Source: Acidimicrobiaceae bacterium
GTDB lineage: Bacteria; Actinomycetota; Acidimicrobiia; Acidimicrobiales; Aldehydirespiratoraceae
Length of the DNA stretch: 40,799 bases
Assembly: GCA_009840695.1 (NCBI GenBank)
Contig: VXNG01000043.1
Location: forward strand, 1 to 40,799
Direction: 5' to 3'
Shown here: in pieces, positions 23,471 to 31,754 of the stretch
Layout of the letters: each line of letters opens with the position of its first letter
Numbering within the stretch: position 1 is the first letter of the stretch
The notes under the pieces: model-generated
What the model was told of the DNA's origin: nothing
Seen by the model: the letters and a program-made list of their open reading frames with translations, nothing else
Databases searched by the model: none
Made by a program: the position numbers and the translations under genes

Positions 23471-24619
23471 TCAGCGAGTGAGGACGGTGACGCCGGAGAT
23501 GCCTGGTGCGCCGTAGACGTGGGTGTAGCCCACTTTCGGGTCGCCCGGGACCTGGTGCTCGCCCGCGTCGCCTCGGAGCTGCAGCACGTTCTCGTGCACC
23601 TGGCGCAGCCCGGACGCGCCCACCGGCTCGCCGTTGGCGATGCAGCCGCCGTCGGTGTTGACCGGTAGGCGACCGTCGATCTCGGTCTCGCCCATGGCGA
23701 TCATGTGCTCCTGCTCGCCGTGCTCGCAGAAGCCGTTCTCGGCCATGTGCATGATCTCGGCGCCGACCTCGGTGTCTTGAAGCTGGGCCACGTCAACCTC
23801 GTCCGGTCCGATGCCGGCCATCTCGAAGGCGGCCTTCGAGGCGTCCACGGTGGGCCCGTCGGACCACTCGGGAGGCAAGTGTGGCGCCATGACCTCGAAC
23901 GACCCGAACCGCCGGGACCGGACCACGGCCGCCTTCAGGTAGATGGGGGTGTCGGTGTAGTTGCGGGCCTTCTCCGCCGATGACAGTACGAGAGCCACGC
24001 CGCCTTCGCCCGGTGAGCAGAACATGTACTTGGTGAGCGGGTACGACAGCATCTGCGACTCGCTGATCTCTGCGATGCTCATCCGGCGGCGCCGCCACGC
24101 CATCGGGTTCTTGGACCCGTTGCGGTAGGCCTTCTCGGCCACCCTCGCCAGGGTCGGCTCGGTGATGCCGTGGTCGTGCATGTAGCGGTTGAGCTTCATG
24201 CCGAAGAACTGCGTGGTCAGCGCCAATCCGGACTCGCCGTACCACTCGCCCAGTCCCCAGGCCTCGGTGTCGACCCGGAACGCGCCCCGCTCGTGTTTGT
24301 CGAAGCCGACCGCGATTCCCAGGTCGAACATGCCGGCCTTGATCGAGTTGTAGGCCGCGAACAGAGCTGAACCCCCGGTGGCGCACCCGTTGGCCACGTT
24401 GATGAACTGCAGCCCGGTGAGCCCCAGTTTCGCCACCATGGTGTCGGCGTTGCCGGCTGCGTCGCTGCCGCCGAAGGCGAACTGGATGTCTTCCCACTGC
24501 ACGCCGGCGTCGGCCAGGGCCCGCCGCACCGCGACCACACCCTGATCTATGCCCGATACACCTTCGGTGCGACCGAACGGGTGCATCCCGATCCCGACGA
24601 TGGCAACGTCGTCAGTCAT
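23471..24619 (-). CDS. Thiolase-fold enzyme, SCP2/Ltp2 type (possible acyl-CoA retro-aldolase)
   Basis: The protein has 382 aa from ATG 24619, which overlaps the DUF35 stop (ATGA). The N-terminus VAIVGIGMHPFGRTEG and NVANGCATGGSAL are SCP2-thiolase segments; Cys79 lies at the nucleophile position. However, the usual GHPxGATG motif reads NGEPVGASG (Glu for the catalytic His). The C-terminal Cys-containing glycine loop reads HVYGAPGISGVTVL, without Cys. Loss of these residues together with a DUF35 partner is the pattern known for the Ltp2-ChsH2 steroid side-chain retro-aldolase. An aldolase is thus as likely as a thiolase. It acts in the cytoplasm on an acyl-CoA. Confidence 0.88.
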   Translation of the reverse strand: MTDDVAIVGIGMHPFGRTEGVSGIDQGVVAVRRALADAGVQWEDIQFAFGGSDAAGNADTMVAKLGLTGLQFINVANGCATGGSALFAAYNSIKAGMFDLGIAVGFDKHERGAFRVDTEAWGLGEWYGESGLALTTQFFGMKLNRYMHDHGITEPTLARVAEKAYRNGSKNPMAWRRRRMSIAEISESQMLSYPLTKYMFCSPGEGGVALVLSSAEKARNYTDTPIYLKAAVVRSRRFGSFEVMAPHLPPEWSDGPTVDASKAAFEMAGIGPDEVDVAQLQDTEVGAEIMHMAENGFCEHGEQEHMIAMGETEIDGRLPVNTDGGCIANGEPVGASGLRQVHENVLQLRGDAGEHQVPGDPKVGYTHVYGAPGISGVTVLTR

Positions 24620-25053
24620 GGCCGGCTCCTCTCTTTGGGGGCGAATGCGAACGTCACGACTTCGTCCCCGTCCTCGTTCACGAAGAGCGGCTCGATCACC
24701 AACTCCATCTCCATGTCGATCTCCAACTGCTCCGGTTCGGTCACCGTCAACCGGGACTCCACCCTCACCTTGCCGTCGACTTCTACATACCCCACACCGA
24801 ACGGCTGGAACGACTTGGGATCGGCGTTGCCCGCGAACGGCGGCGACTTGGGCGGGTAGCCCTGCACCGTCCAGGTCCACAACGTGCCGCTGCGGCCCAA
24901 CTCCACCTCCTCGGTCGACGAGCCGCTGCACCTGGGGCAGTCCCGCTGTGTGGGGAACATGTGGTTGCCGCAGTTGAGGCAGCGGCTGGCGATGAGGCGG
25001 GGTTCGTCGGACGGCCATGTGAAGAGGCCTTCCGCGACCGGGACCTGTCTCAA
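24616..25053 (-). CDS. DUF35 OB-fold protein with zinc ribbon (partner of the thiolase-fold enzyme)
   Basis: A TTG at 25051-25053 is proposed as start because AGGAGGT (25058-25064) lies just upstream; no ATG or GTG fits as well. The 145-aa protein has a rubredoxin-like zinc ribbon, Cys25-x2-Cys28 and Cys39-x2-Cys42 (CLNCG, CPRC), then an OB-fold: TLWTWTVQGYPPKSPPF, PFGVGYVEVDGKVRVESRL, and DGDEVVTFAFAP. DUF35 proteins form complexes with thiolase-superfamily enzymes, binding CoA esters. The 4-nt overlap with the thiolase-fold gene supports such a complex. It is the first gene of the operon, divergent from the SDR at 25133. Confidence 0.88.
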   Translation of the reverse strand: MRQVPVAEGLFTWPSDEPRLIASRCLNCGNHMFPTQRDCPRCSGSSTEEVELGRSGTLWTWTVQGYPPKSPPFAGNADPKSFQPFGVGYVEVDGKVRVESRLTVTEPEQLEIDMEMELVIEPLFVNEDGDEVVTFAFAPKERSRP

Positions 25054-25107
25054 TGGAACCTCCTGGATGCCGGGAACCAACCTACCGGTGGGGGTCGGGC
25101 CGTTGTC

Positions 25108-25133
25108 CAAAACTAATCGATGAGTTAGTTTTG
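25108..25133. promoter_or_regulatory. Strong palindromic operator between the divergent DUF35 and SDR operons
   Basis: CAAAACTAA-N8-TTAGTTTTG has perfect 9-bp arms; the spacer is TCGATGAG. The last base is the first base of the SDR start codon GTG. It lies in an 79-base gap between two divergent operons and is strongly AT-rich, so it should be a repressor site controlling both. The TetR protein at 27464 is a candidate ligand because a similar AACTAA/TTAG element lies at its own promoter. Confidence 0.7.
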
Positions 25134-25933
25134 TGCGAGTGAGCCTGTGGGACTCGTTCGACATGGACGGCCGGGTGGCCGTCGTCACCGGCTCGGGGCG
25201 GGGCCTTGGACGGGCGATTGCCTGGGGCCTGGCCGACTTCGGATGCGATGTGGTCATCAATGCCCGCCGCCTCGTCGACCTCGATGCCACCGCCGAGGGG
25301 GTCCGCGGCCGGGGCCGGAGGGCTCTGGTCGTGGATGGCGACATCCGCGACTTCTCCGACACGCTCGCCGATCGTGCCCTGTCGGGGTTCGGCCGACTCG
25401 ATGTCTGGGTCAACAACGTCGGCGGCTCCGACGAGAAGACCACCCGAGCCCTGGCCGACACTCCCGATGAGATCTTCCGGTCCCAGATGGAGCTCAACCT
25501 CACCAGCGCCTTCCAGGGATGCCGGGCGGCGGCGACCCGGATGACCAGCGGCGGCAGCATCATCAACATCACCTCCGGAGCCGCCACCCGGGGGTCGCCG
25601 TTCACCGGCCCCTACGCGGCTGCCAAGGCCGCGGTCAACAATCTGACCCAGACCCTCGCGCTCGAACTCGCTCCATCGATCAGAGTCAACGCGGTGGCGC
25701 CCGGTCCGGTGATGACGGAGACGTTCCGCGAGGTGTTCACCGACGACCCCGAGCGCATCGCAGAACTCGAGTCCACCATCCCCCTCGGGCGGATGGGCAC
25801 GCCTGATGACATCGCCGCGGCGGTCGCCTACCTCGCGTCCGATGCAGCATCATGGGTCACCGGCCAACTGATCCTGGTCGCCGGCGGCCGCACCCAGCGC
25901 ACGACGAGTTACCAGAGGAGGGACGGCCAATGA
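25133..25933 (+). CDS. Short-chain dehydrogenase/reductase (SDR)
   Basis: The protein has about 266 aa. GTG 25133 sits at the end of a perfect palindrome with no ribosome-binding site before it, so translation is probably leaderless, or begins at the GTG at 25139. Motifs are TGSGRGLG (cofactor), NNVGG, and the YxxxK of GPYAAAKAA after a Ser-rich strand (INITSGAA). The C-terminus has ITGQLILVAGG-like residues (WVTGQLILVAGGR) and a polar tail. It precedes the Rieske gene with an ATGA overlap. It likely oxidises or reduces the Rieske substrate or product; details unknown. Confidence 0.9.
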   Translation: MRVSLWDSFDMDGRVAVVTGSGRGLGRAIAWGLADFGCDVVINARRLVDLDATAEGVRGRGRRALVVDGDIRDFSDTLADRALSGFGRLDVWVNNVGGSDEKTTRALADTPDEIFRSQMELNLTSAFQGCRAAATRMTSGGSIINITSGAATRGSPFTGPYAAAKAAVNNLTQTLALELAPSIRVNAVAPGPVMTETFREVFTDDPERIAELESTIPLGRMGTPDDIAAAVAYLASDAASWVTGQLILVAGGRTQRTTSYQRRDGQ

Positions 25934-27285
25934 GCCCGACCCAACCGGGATCGGCCCGCTCGCCGGGCATCAGCTACCAGGAACTGCTCGACGCCGACAC
26001 CCATCCGGTTCCCGACGTGCTGCGCCTGGAGTCGCCCCGCTACCTGGGCAGCAGCGACATCGACATCGGCCGATACATCTCACGGGAGTGGCACGAGCGG
26101 GAGGCCCGCACCCTGTGGCGGTCGGTCTGGCAGTTCGCCTGCCGGGCCGACGACATTCCTGAAGTAGGCGACCATGTCCTGTACGAGATCGTGCGCGACT
26201 CCTACATCGTTATTCGCACCGCGCCCGACGAGATCAAGGCCTATCCCAACGCCTGCCTGCATCGCGGCCGGCGCCTGAAGGAGTACGCCGGGCGCTGCAG
26301 CGAGATCCGCTGCCCGTTCCACGGCTTCGCATGGACCCTCGACGGCGCGCTCAAGCACGTACCGGCCCGGTGGGACTTCGAGCACGTCCGCGACGAGGAG
26401 TTCTCGTTGCCCGAGTGCAAGGTGGGCACGTGGGCCGGCTTCGTGATGATCAATCCCGATCCCGGCGCCGAGCCGCTGGAGGACTTCCTCGGTGAGATCA
26501 CCGAGCAGTTCGAGGTGTGGGACCTGGCCAACCGCTACACCCAGGCCCATGTGGCCAAGGTGATCCACGCCAACTGGAAGATCGCCCAGGAGGCCTTCTG
26601 CGAGGCCTTTCACGTCAACGGCACCCATCCCCAGATCGCTCCCTATCTCGGCGACACCAACACCCAGGTCGACATCTGGGAGAACTTCGCCCGGGCCATC
26701 ACCCCCGGCGGCACTCCGAGCCCGCTGCTGGACTGGACGCCCACCCAGGACGACATGATGCGGGCCATGACCGACACCCGGGTCGACGAGCCCACACCGC
26801 TTCCGGTGTCATCGGACCAGTCGATGCGGGCCATGGGGGCGGCCGCCAGCCGGGACCGGTGGCGACCGGTGGCCGGCGAGTGGGTCGACCGGATGTCCGA
26901 CGCCGAGATGATGGACAGCATCGACTACACGATCTTCCCCAACTTCCACCCGTGGGGAGCCTTCAACCGGATCGTCTACCGGTTCCGTCCCAACGGCGAC
27001 GACCACCGCAGCTCCCTCATGGAGTGCATCTTCCTGGCCCCCTACCGCGGCGAGAAGCCGCCCAACGCTCCCGTCCACTTCCTCGAGGAGCACGAGACCT
27101 TCACCGACGCACCCGAGTTGAGCATGCTGGGCAAGGTCTTCAACCAGGATCTGTTCAACATGGAGAAGGTCCAGCGAGGGCTGGAGACCACCCGCAAGCC
27201 GGGCATCACGTTGGGCAACTACCAGGAGTCGAAGATCCGCTGGCTCCACGCCAAACTCGACGCCTGGGTGGGGGCGGAGCCGTGA
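25930..27285 (+). CDS. Rieske non-heme iron oxygenase, alpha subunit (paralogue of the 4694 enzyme)
   Basis: The protein has 451 aa from ATG 25930 (ATGA overlap with the SDR). The Rieske ligands are Cys109, His111, Cys128 and His131, at exactly the same residue numbers as in the 4694-6058 enzyme. The iron site is Glu225-x2-His228-x4-His233, again with Glu in the bridging position. The two proteins share long stretches such as DADTHPVPDVLR-like N-termini and VFPNFHPWGAFN-type C-terminal segments, so they are paralogues. Their products probably act on related substrates or successive steps. The following gene encodes the CDPQxCxW small protein. No reductase is encoded nearby. Confidence 0.93.
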   Translation: MSPTQPGSARSPGISYQELLDADTHPVPDVLRLESPRYLGSSDIDIGRYISREWHEREARTLWRSVWQFACRADDIPEVGDHVLYEIVRDSYIVIRTAPDEIKAYPNACLHRGRRLKEYAGRCSEIRCPFHGFAWTLDGALKHVPARWDFEHVRDEEFSLPECKVGTWAGFVMINPDPGAEPLEDFLGEITEQFEVWDLANRYTQAHVAKVIHANWKIAQEAFCEAFHVNGTHPQIAPYLGDTNTQVDIWENFARAITPGGTPSPLLDWTPTQDDMMRAMTDTRVDEPTPLPVSSDQSMRAMGAAASRDRWRPVAGEWVDRMSDAEMMDSIDYTIFPNFHPWGAFNRIVYRFRPNGDDHRSSLMECIFLAPYRGEKPPNAPVHFLEEHETFTDAPELSMLGKVFNQDLFNMEKVQRGLETTRKPGITLGNYQESKIRWLHAKLDAWVGAEP

Positions 27286-27497
27286 ACGGTTTGCGCCATC
27301 CCTTCACCGGCGCGCTCTACGAGCCCGACGGGACCGGCTGCGTGGTGGTCACCGACGGTGATCGGCAGGGCCGGTTCCGGCCCAACGGATCATGGATCTC
27401 CGGCGATCTGCGGGAGTGCGACCCGCAGCTGTGCGGCTGGGTCGCCGGGCCGAGGGTGGCCCATCACCGGATCGCGGAGACCTCCTCGGACCACTGA
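27282..27497 (+). CDS. Small conserved Rieske-associated protein (CDPQxCxW family), function unknown
   Basis: This 71-aa protein starts at GTG 27282, overlapping the Rieske stop by 4 nt. Its first 53 residues align without gaps to the protein at 6055 with 29 identities, including GLxHPxxGAxY, NGxWISGDLR and CDPQxCxW (Cys46 and Cys51). Here it lies after the Rieske gene, whereas at the first locus it lies before it. Conserved coupling despite changed order argues for a direct link to that Rieske subfamily. The C-terminal 34 bases overlap the convergent TetR gene. It is not similar to any ferredoxin, reductase or oxygenase beta subunit I know. Confidence 0.82.
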   Translation: MNGLRHPFTGALYEPDGTGCVVVTDGDRQGRFRPNGSWISGDLRECDPQLCGWVAGPRVAHHRIAETSSDH

Positions 27498-28126
27498 GCA
27501 GCACCCGGCTCGGCCCGCCCGATCTTGCCTTCCAGCACCAGCTTGAAGCCGTCGAGCGCCTGCCGGTGATCGCGCTGGTCGTGTGACAGCCCGTCGGTCA
27601 AGCCGATCGTGAAGGCGTGGATGTAGGCCAGCACCGCGGCCCGGTCACCGGGCGTGATCTCACCCGTGGAGATGCCGCAGTCGACGATGTTCTCGAAGAA
27701 CTCGCTGCGCCGGGCGTCCCCCCGGCCCAGTTCGCTGGCGAGCTCGCCGATACGCCGGCGATCGATGCGCGACGCGCCTAGGAACCGGGCCAGTGACGGG
27801 TCGTCGTTGTTGAGCTCATGGGCGGTCTCGAGGACGGCCTCGATCTTGCCCACGAAGGTGTCGGCGCTGCGTTCGGCCGCACCGAAGCGCTTGTAGACCC
27901 GGTCCTGTACCTCGTCCAGCACGGCCTTGTAGATCTCGAGCTTCGAGTCGAAGTAGTGGTAGATCGCGCCGGTGGTGATCCCGACCTCGCTGGCCACTGC
28001 CTGATTCGTGGTCGCCTCGTAGCCCAGCTCGGCGAAGTACCGCCGGGCCACATCGATGATGCGGCCCCTCGTCTCAGCCGAGCTCGTCGCCGGAGGGCGA
28101 CCCAACCGGGTCGACTTCGATGCCAT
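27464..28126 (-). CDS. TetR/AcrR family transcriptional regulator
   Basis: The protein has 220 aa from ATG 28126. The DNA-binding domain is TRGRIIDVARRYFAELGYEA followed by TTNQAVASEVGITTGAIYHYFDSK, a canonical TetR helix-turn-helix. The C-terminal domain is helical (YKAVLDEVQDRVYKRFG onward) and presumably binds an acyl-CoA or aromatic inducer. It is divergent from the SDR/ThuA/2-oxoacid dehydrogenase operon and its 3' end overlaps the small Rieske partner gene by 34 bases. It is the best candidate to bind the sites at 25108 and 28199. Confidence 0.92.
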   Translation of the reverse strand: MASKSTRLGRPPATSSAETRGRIIDVARRYFAELGYEATTNQAVASEVGITTGAIYHYFDSKLEIYKAVLDEVQDRVYKRFGAAERSADTFVGKIEAVLETAHELNNDDPSLARFLGASRIDRRRIGELASELGRGDARRSEFFENIVDCGISTGEITPGDRAAVLAYIHAFTIGLTDGLSHDQRDHRQALDGFKLVLEGKIGRAEPGAAQWSEEVSAIR

Positions 28127-28198
28127 CCCTGAAGGCTATTTCAGGCCGTGCGCAACCAGGGGGCCGTTGTCGCGCTCGCTGTTCTAACATGATGGAAT

Positions 28199-28220
28199 AA
28201 CTAACCATTCGATCAATTAG
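28199..28220. promoter_or_regulatory. Possible TetR operator in the divergent regulator/SDR promoter
   Basis: AACTAA is followed after 12 bases by TTAG; the right part ATTCGATCAATTAG matches AATCGATGAGTTAG of the 25108 palindrome at 11 of 14 positions. It lies between the TetR start (28126) and the SDR ribosome-binding site (GGGGGAG near 28220). An autoregulatory role is probable. Confidence 0.5.
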
Positions 28221-28230
28221 GGGGAGACAA

Positions 28231-28986
28231 ATGGATCTCGGACTGGCAGACAAGAAGGCTCTCGTCACCGGCTCGACCAAGGGCATCGGCCGGGCTGTCG
28301 CCGAGACCTTGCTCGCGGAGGGGGCGTCGGTGGCGATCTGCGCCCGCAACGGCGATGACGTCGACCGGGCCGTGGCCGAGCTGTCCACGGCCGGCACCGC
28401 GGTCGGCTCGGCGGTCGACGCCGGCGATCTCGGCTCGCTCGAAGCTTGGGTCGCGTCGTCGGCCGAGGCTCTGGGCGGCATCGACATATACGTGCACAAC
28501 ACCTCCGGCAAGGGCCAGAAGCAGCTCGACGACTGGACCACGAACTTCAATGTCGATCTCCGGGCTCTGGTGGGCGGGGTGGCTGCCGCGGCCGACGCCC
28601 TCGCCGACGGCGGTGGCTCGCTGGTGAGCATCGGCACCACCGCCTCCGCGGAGCACTTCGCTTCGGGCTCGAACAGCTACAGCGCCTTCAAGGCCGCCGC
28701 CACCAACTGGACGCTGGGCCAGGCCCAGGTGCTCGGAGCCAGAGGCATCCGCTGCAACGTGGTGTCGCCCGGACCGATCTTCATAGACGGCGGCGACTGG
28801 GACAGGATCAAGGGCCGCCTGCCCGAGTTCTTCGAGGCCACCCAGAAGAGCCATCCCGGTGGCGACATGGGGACCGCCTCCGACGTCGCCAACGCGGTGG
28901 CGTTCCTGGCCAGCGACGCGGCCCGCCATATCAACGGAGCCAACCTCACCGTCGACGGCGGCTTCCTCAAGCGTGTCGACTACTGA
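28231..28986 (+). CDS. Short-chain dehydrogenase/reductase (SDR)
   Basis: The protein has 251 aa from ATG 28231, with AGGGGGAGAC upstream. Motifs are TGSTKGIG (cofactor), Ser in SIGTTAS, YSAFK (the YxxxK catalytic pair) and the C-terminal NGANLTVDGGFL. The usual NNAG reads HNTSG, which occurs in the 3-oxoacyl-reductase-like branch. It opens a six-gene operon to the PPDK-like gene and is probably repressed by the divergent TetR protein. Substrate unknown. Confidence 0.9.
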   Translation: MDLGLADKKALVTGSTKGIGRAVAETLLAEGASVAICARNGDDVDRAVAELSTAGTAVGSAVDAGDLGSLEAWVASSAEALGGIDIYVHNTSGKGQKQLDDWTTNFNVDLRALVGGVAAAADALADGGGSLVSIGTTASAEHFASGSNSYSAFKAAATNWTLGQAQVLGARGIRCNVVSPGPIFIDGGDWDRIKGRLPEFFEATQKSHPGGDMGTASDVANAVAFLASDAARHINGANLTVDGGFLKRVDY

Positions 28987-29749
28987 AGCGCCGGCAGAGG
29001 GACGTGTCGACGCCTGCCTGGTGGCCGGCGGCAAGTACCACGACATCGACTTCGCCCGCCGCGAGCTGCTCCGCCTGCTGGCCGAGCATCCCCATGTGCG
29101 CACCCGGGTCGACGCCACCTACGAGGACACCGACGCGCTCGACGGGTGCCGCTTCCTGGTGAGCTACACCTGCGACGTGCGGCCCTCGGGGCGGGCCCAG
29201 CGGGCTCTCCGCTCCTGGGTGGAGCACGGCGGGCGGTGGGTGGCCCTTCATGGCACCAACTCGGCGCTGGACCTTCCCCGGCCCAACGGCGTCGAGTCGC
29301 CTCGCTGCTTCCCGGTGTTCGCCGAGACCCTCGGCAGCCAGTTCATCGCCCACCCGCCCATAGCGCCCTACCAGGTCGAACCGGCCGATCCCGACCATTG
29401 GCTGGTGGCCGGCATCGAGTCGTTCACCACCGACGACGAGCTGTACCTCATGGAGCACGCCGACCGCGGCACCCTCCAGCCGCTGCTGCTCACCCGGTGG
29501 CGGGGCGAGGCCCGCGGCTTCGCCGAGAGCGACTGGACCGCGGGCCCGGGCGAGCACCTCGTGCAGTACCTGCGCCCTCTCGGTTCCGGCGCCGTGCTCT
29601 ACAACACCCTCGGGCACTGCCGGGGCCACTGGGACATGTTCCCGCTGCGGGACTACTACCCGAAGGTCGAGCGCTGCTCCTGGAACGCTCCCGAGTACTA
29701 CGAGCTGCTGCGCCGAGCCATCCGCTGGGGTATCGGAGCGGGTCCGTGA
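28973..29749 (+). CDS. ThuA-like (trehalose utilisation / class I glutamine-amidotransferase-like fold) protein
   Basis: The start is taken as GTG 28973, overlapping the SDR end by 14 bases; no better codon precedes VDACLVAGGKYHD. The 258-aa protein shows LVAGGKYHDIDFARRELLRLL, the open strand RFLVSYTCD, WVEHGGRWVALHGTNSA and AVLYNTLGHCRGHWDMFP. GG-x-YHD and GHC-RGHW segments are typical of ThuA-domain proteins. In sugar catabolism these accompany oxidoreductases. Here it lies between an SDR and a 2-oxoacid dehydrogenase, so its role is open. The nucleophile Cys of true amidotransferases is not evident. Confidence 0.8.
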   Translation: MSTTEAPAEGRVDACLVAGGKYHDIDFARRELLRLLAEHPHVRTRVDATYEDTDALDGCRFLVSYTCDVRPSGRAQRALRSWVEHGGRWVALHGTNSALDLPRPNGVESPRCFPVFAETLGSQFIAHPPIAPYQVEPADPDHWLVAGIESFTTDDELYLMEHADRGTLQPLLLTRWRGEARGFAESDWTAGPGEHLVQYLRPLGSGAVLYNTLGHCRGHWDMFPLRDYYPKVERCSWNAPEYYELLRRAIRWGIGAGP

Positions 29750-29765
29750 TCGGCGGGAGAGCGCG

Positions 29766-30761
29766 GTGACCGGTCCGTCGCACGAGGTCCTGCGCGACAT
29801 CCACCGGCGCATGGTCCGCATCCGCCTGTTCGAGGAGGCCGCCGGGCGGATCTCCGAGGCGGGCCGGATGCCGGGCTTCATCCACCTGTACGTCGGCCAG
29901 GAGGCGGTGGCGGCCGGAGTGTGCACCGCGCTGCGCGACGAGGACCAGGTCAGCTCCACCCACCGGGGCCACGGCCATCTTGTGGCCAAGGGCGGAGACC
30001 TGTCCCGGATGATGGCCGAGCTGATGGGCAAGGCCACCGGCTACTGCGGCGGCAAGGGCGGATCGATGCACGTCTGCGACCTGGACCTGAACATGCTCGG
30101 AGCCAACGGGATCGTGGGCGGCGGCGTTCCGATAGCGGTCGGTGCCGGCTTTGCCAACAAGTACCGGGCCAACGGGGCGGTGAGCGTGGCCTTCTTCGGC
30201 GACGGGGCCACCAACATCGGAGCGTTCCACGAGGCCGCCAACATGGCCGCCGCGCTCCAGCTTCCGGTGCTGTTCGTGTGCGAGAACAACGAGTACGGGG
30301 AATACACCCCCCGCTACCTGACCATGGCCATCGACGATGTCGTCGAGCGCGCCCCGGCCTACGGGATGCCCGGCACCATGGTCGACGGCATGGACCCGGT
30401 GGCCGTGTTCGAGGCCACCACCGCCGCAGCCGCCCGGGCGAGGGCGGGCGGGGGGCCGTCGTTCATGGAGTGCAAGACCTACCGGTTCTACAACCACCAC
30501 GGCGTCCAGACCCTGGGGATGAAGTACCGCTCCGACGACGAGCTCAACCAGTGGAGGGCCAAGGACCCCATCCCCCGACACGAGGACCTGATGGTCGGCG
30601 CCGGAGCGATGACCCCCGACGGGATCGAGGCCGTCCGGGCCGAGATCGCCGCCCAGGTCGAGGCGGCCATAGATTTCGCCGAGCAGAGCCCGTTGCCCGA
30701 CCCGGACGACCTGCTCGACGGTGTGTACTCCGGCCCTGCCGACCAGCGGCAGCCGCTCTGA
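29766..30761 (+). CDS. 2-oxoacid/acetoin dehydrogenase E1 component, alpha subunit (TPP-dependent)
   Basis: The protein has 331 aa from GTG 29766. The TPP/Mg motif runs from GDGATNIGAFHEAANMAA to CENN (GDG...NN). STHRGHGHLVAKGGD and GGKGGSMHV are typical of AcoA/PdhA chains. It forms an alpha2-beta2 E1 with the following gene, decarboxylating a 2-oxo acid (pyruvate, branched-chain or acetoin-like) onto the E2 lipoyl arm. The substrate class cannot be separated from the sequence, though the length and GHGH region are closer to acetoin/pyruvate E1 than to branched-chain E1. No E3 gene is present in the window. Confidence 0.92.
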   Translation: MTGPSHEVLRDIHRRMVRIRLFEEAAGRISEAGRMPGFIHLYVGQEAVAAGVCTALRDEDQVSSTHRGHGHLVAKGGDLSRMMAELMGKATGYCGGKGGSMHVCDLDLNMLGANGIVGGGVPIAVGAGFANKYRANGAVSVAFFGDGATNIGAFHEAANMAAALQLPVLFVCENNEYGEYTPRYLTMAIDDVVERAPAYGMPGTMVDGMDPVAVFEATTAAAARARAGGGPSFMECKTYRFYNHHGVQTLGMKYRSDDELNQWRAKDPIPRHEDLMVGAGAMTPDGIEAVRAEIAAQVEAAIDFAEQSPLPDPDDLLDGVYSGPADQRQPL

Positions 30762-30763
30762 GC

Positions 30764-31744
30764 ATGGCCGAGCTCACCTACCTCAAGGCGTTCAACCAGG
30801 GCGTGCGCCAGATGATGGACGCCGATAGCGACATCTTCGTCGTCGGCGAGGACGTGGGCCGCAAGGGCGGCGTCTTCGGCAGCTTCGCCGGCCTCTTCGA
30901 CGAGTTCGGCGAGCTCAGGATGGTGGACACCCCCATTTCGGAGCAGGCCATCGTGGGGCTGGGGATCGGTGCCGCCGTGTGCGGGCTGCGGCCGGTGGTC
31001 GACCTGATGTTCATGGACTTCGTGCTGGTCGCCATGGACCAGCTGGCCAACCAGGCCGCCAAGCTCAAGTACCTGTTCGGCGGCAGCGCCCGGCTGCCGG
31101 TGACCATCACCACCAACGGCGGTGCCGGCCTATCGGCCGCGGCCCAGCACAGCCAGAGCCTCGAGGCGATGCTGTGCCACGTCCCGGGCCTCAAGGTCGT
31201 GATGCCCTCCACTCCCTACGACATGAAGGGCCTGACGGTGTCGTGCCTGCGCGACGACAACCCCACCGTGCTGGTGAAGCACAAGCGCATGTTCGGCGTG
31301 AGGGGCGAGGTTCCGGCGGAGCTGTACGAGGTTCCGATCGGAGAGGCCCACGTCGTTCGCCCGGGTGCTGACGTAACCGTGGTGGCCTACAGCCGGATGG
31401 TTTCGGAGTCGCTCACCGCGGCCGATCAGTTGGCCGCCGACGGCATCGACTGCGAGGTGATCGACCTGAGGTCAGTGCAGCCGATCGACACCGAAGCGGT
31501 TGTGGCGTCGGCTCGCAAGACCAACCGCATCGTGGTGGTGCACGAGGCGGTCCGGTTCGGCGGTCTCGGTGCCGAGGTTGCAGCCCAGATCCAGGAGCAT
31601 GCCTTCGACTACCTCGACGCCCCGGTCGCGCGGGTGGCGGCGCCCTTCTCGCCGGTGCCCTTCAGCCCGGCGCTCGAATCCCGCTACGTCCCGGACGCCG
31701 CCAGGATCGCCGCGCAGATCCGTACCACTCTCGATCGCGCTTAG
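30764..31744 (+). CDS. 2-oxoacid/acetoin dehydrogenase E1 component, beta subunit
   Basis: The protein has 326 aa from ATG 30764, two bases after the alpha stop. It shows the E1-beta transketolase pattern: VVGEDVGRKGGVFG, VDTPISEQAIVGLGIGAA, MDFVLVAMDQLANQAAKL, and the C-terminal swivel domain (VVAYSRMVSESLTAADQL, IDCEVIDLRSVQPID). It pairs with the upstream alpha subunit. The following E2 start is 10 bases after its stop, so E1 and E2 are made together. Confidence 0.93.
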   Translation: MAELTYLKAFNQGVRQMMDADSDIFVVGEDVGRKGGVFGSFAGLFDEFGELRMVDTPISEQAIVGLGIGAAVCGLRPVVDLMFMDFVLVAMDQLANQAAKLKYLFGGSARLPVTITTNGGAGLSAAAQHSQSLEAMLCHVPGLKVVMPSTPYDMKGLTVSCLRDDNPTVLVKHKRMFGVRGEVPAELYEVPIGEAHVVRPGADVTVVAYSRMVSESLTAADQLAADGIDCEVIDLRSVQPIDTEAVVASARKTNRIVVVHEAVRFGGLGAEVAAQIQEHAFDYLDAPVARVAAPFSPVPFSPALESRYVPDAARIAAQIRTTLDRA

Positions 31745-31754
31745 GGCAGCCGGC

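Noticed and set aside
25108..25133. Identification as a KstR or KstR2 steroid-regulon operator
   Set aside because: The arms (AAAACTAA/TTAGTTTT) and spacing do not match the KstR or KstR2 consensus known to me, so only a general TetR-type site is proposed.
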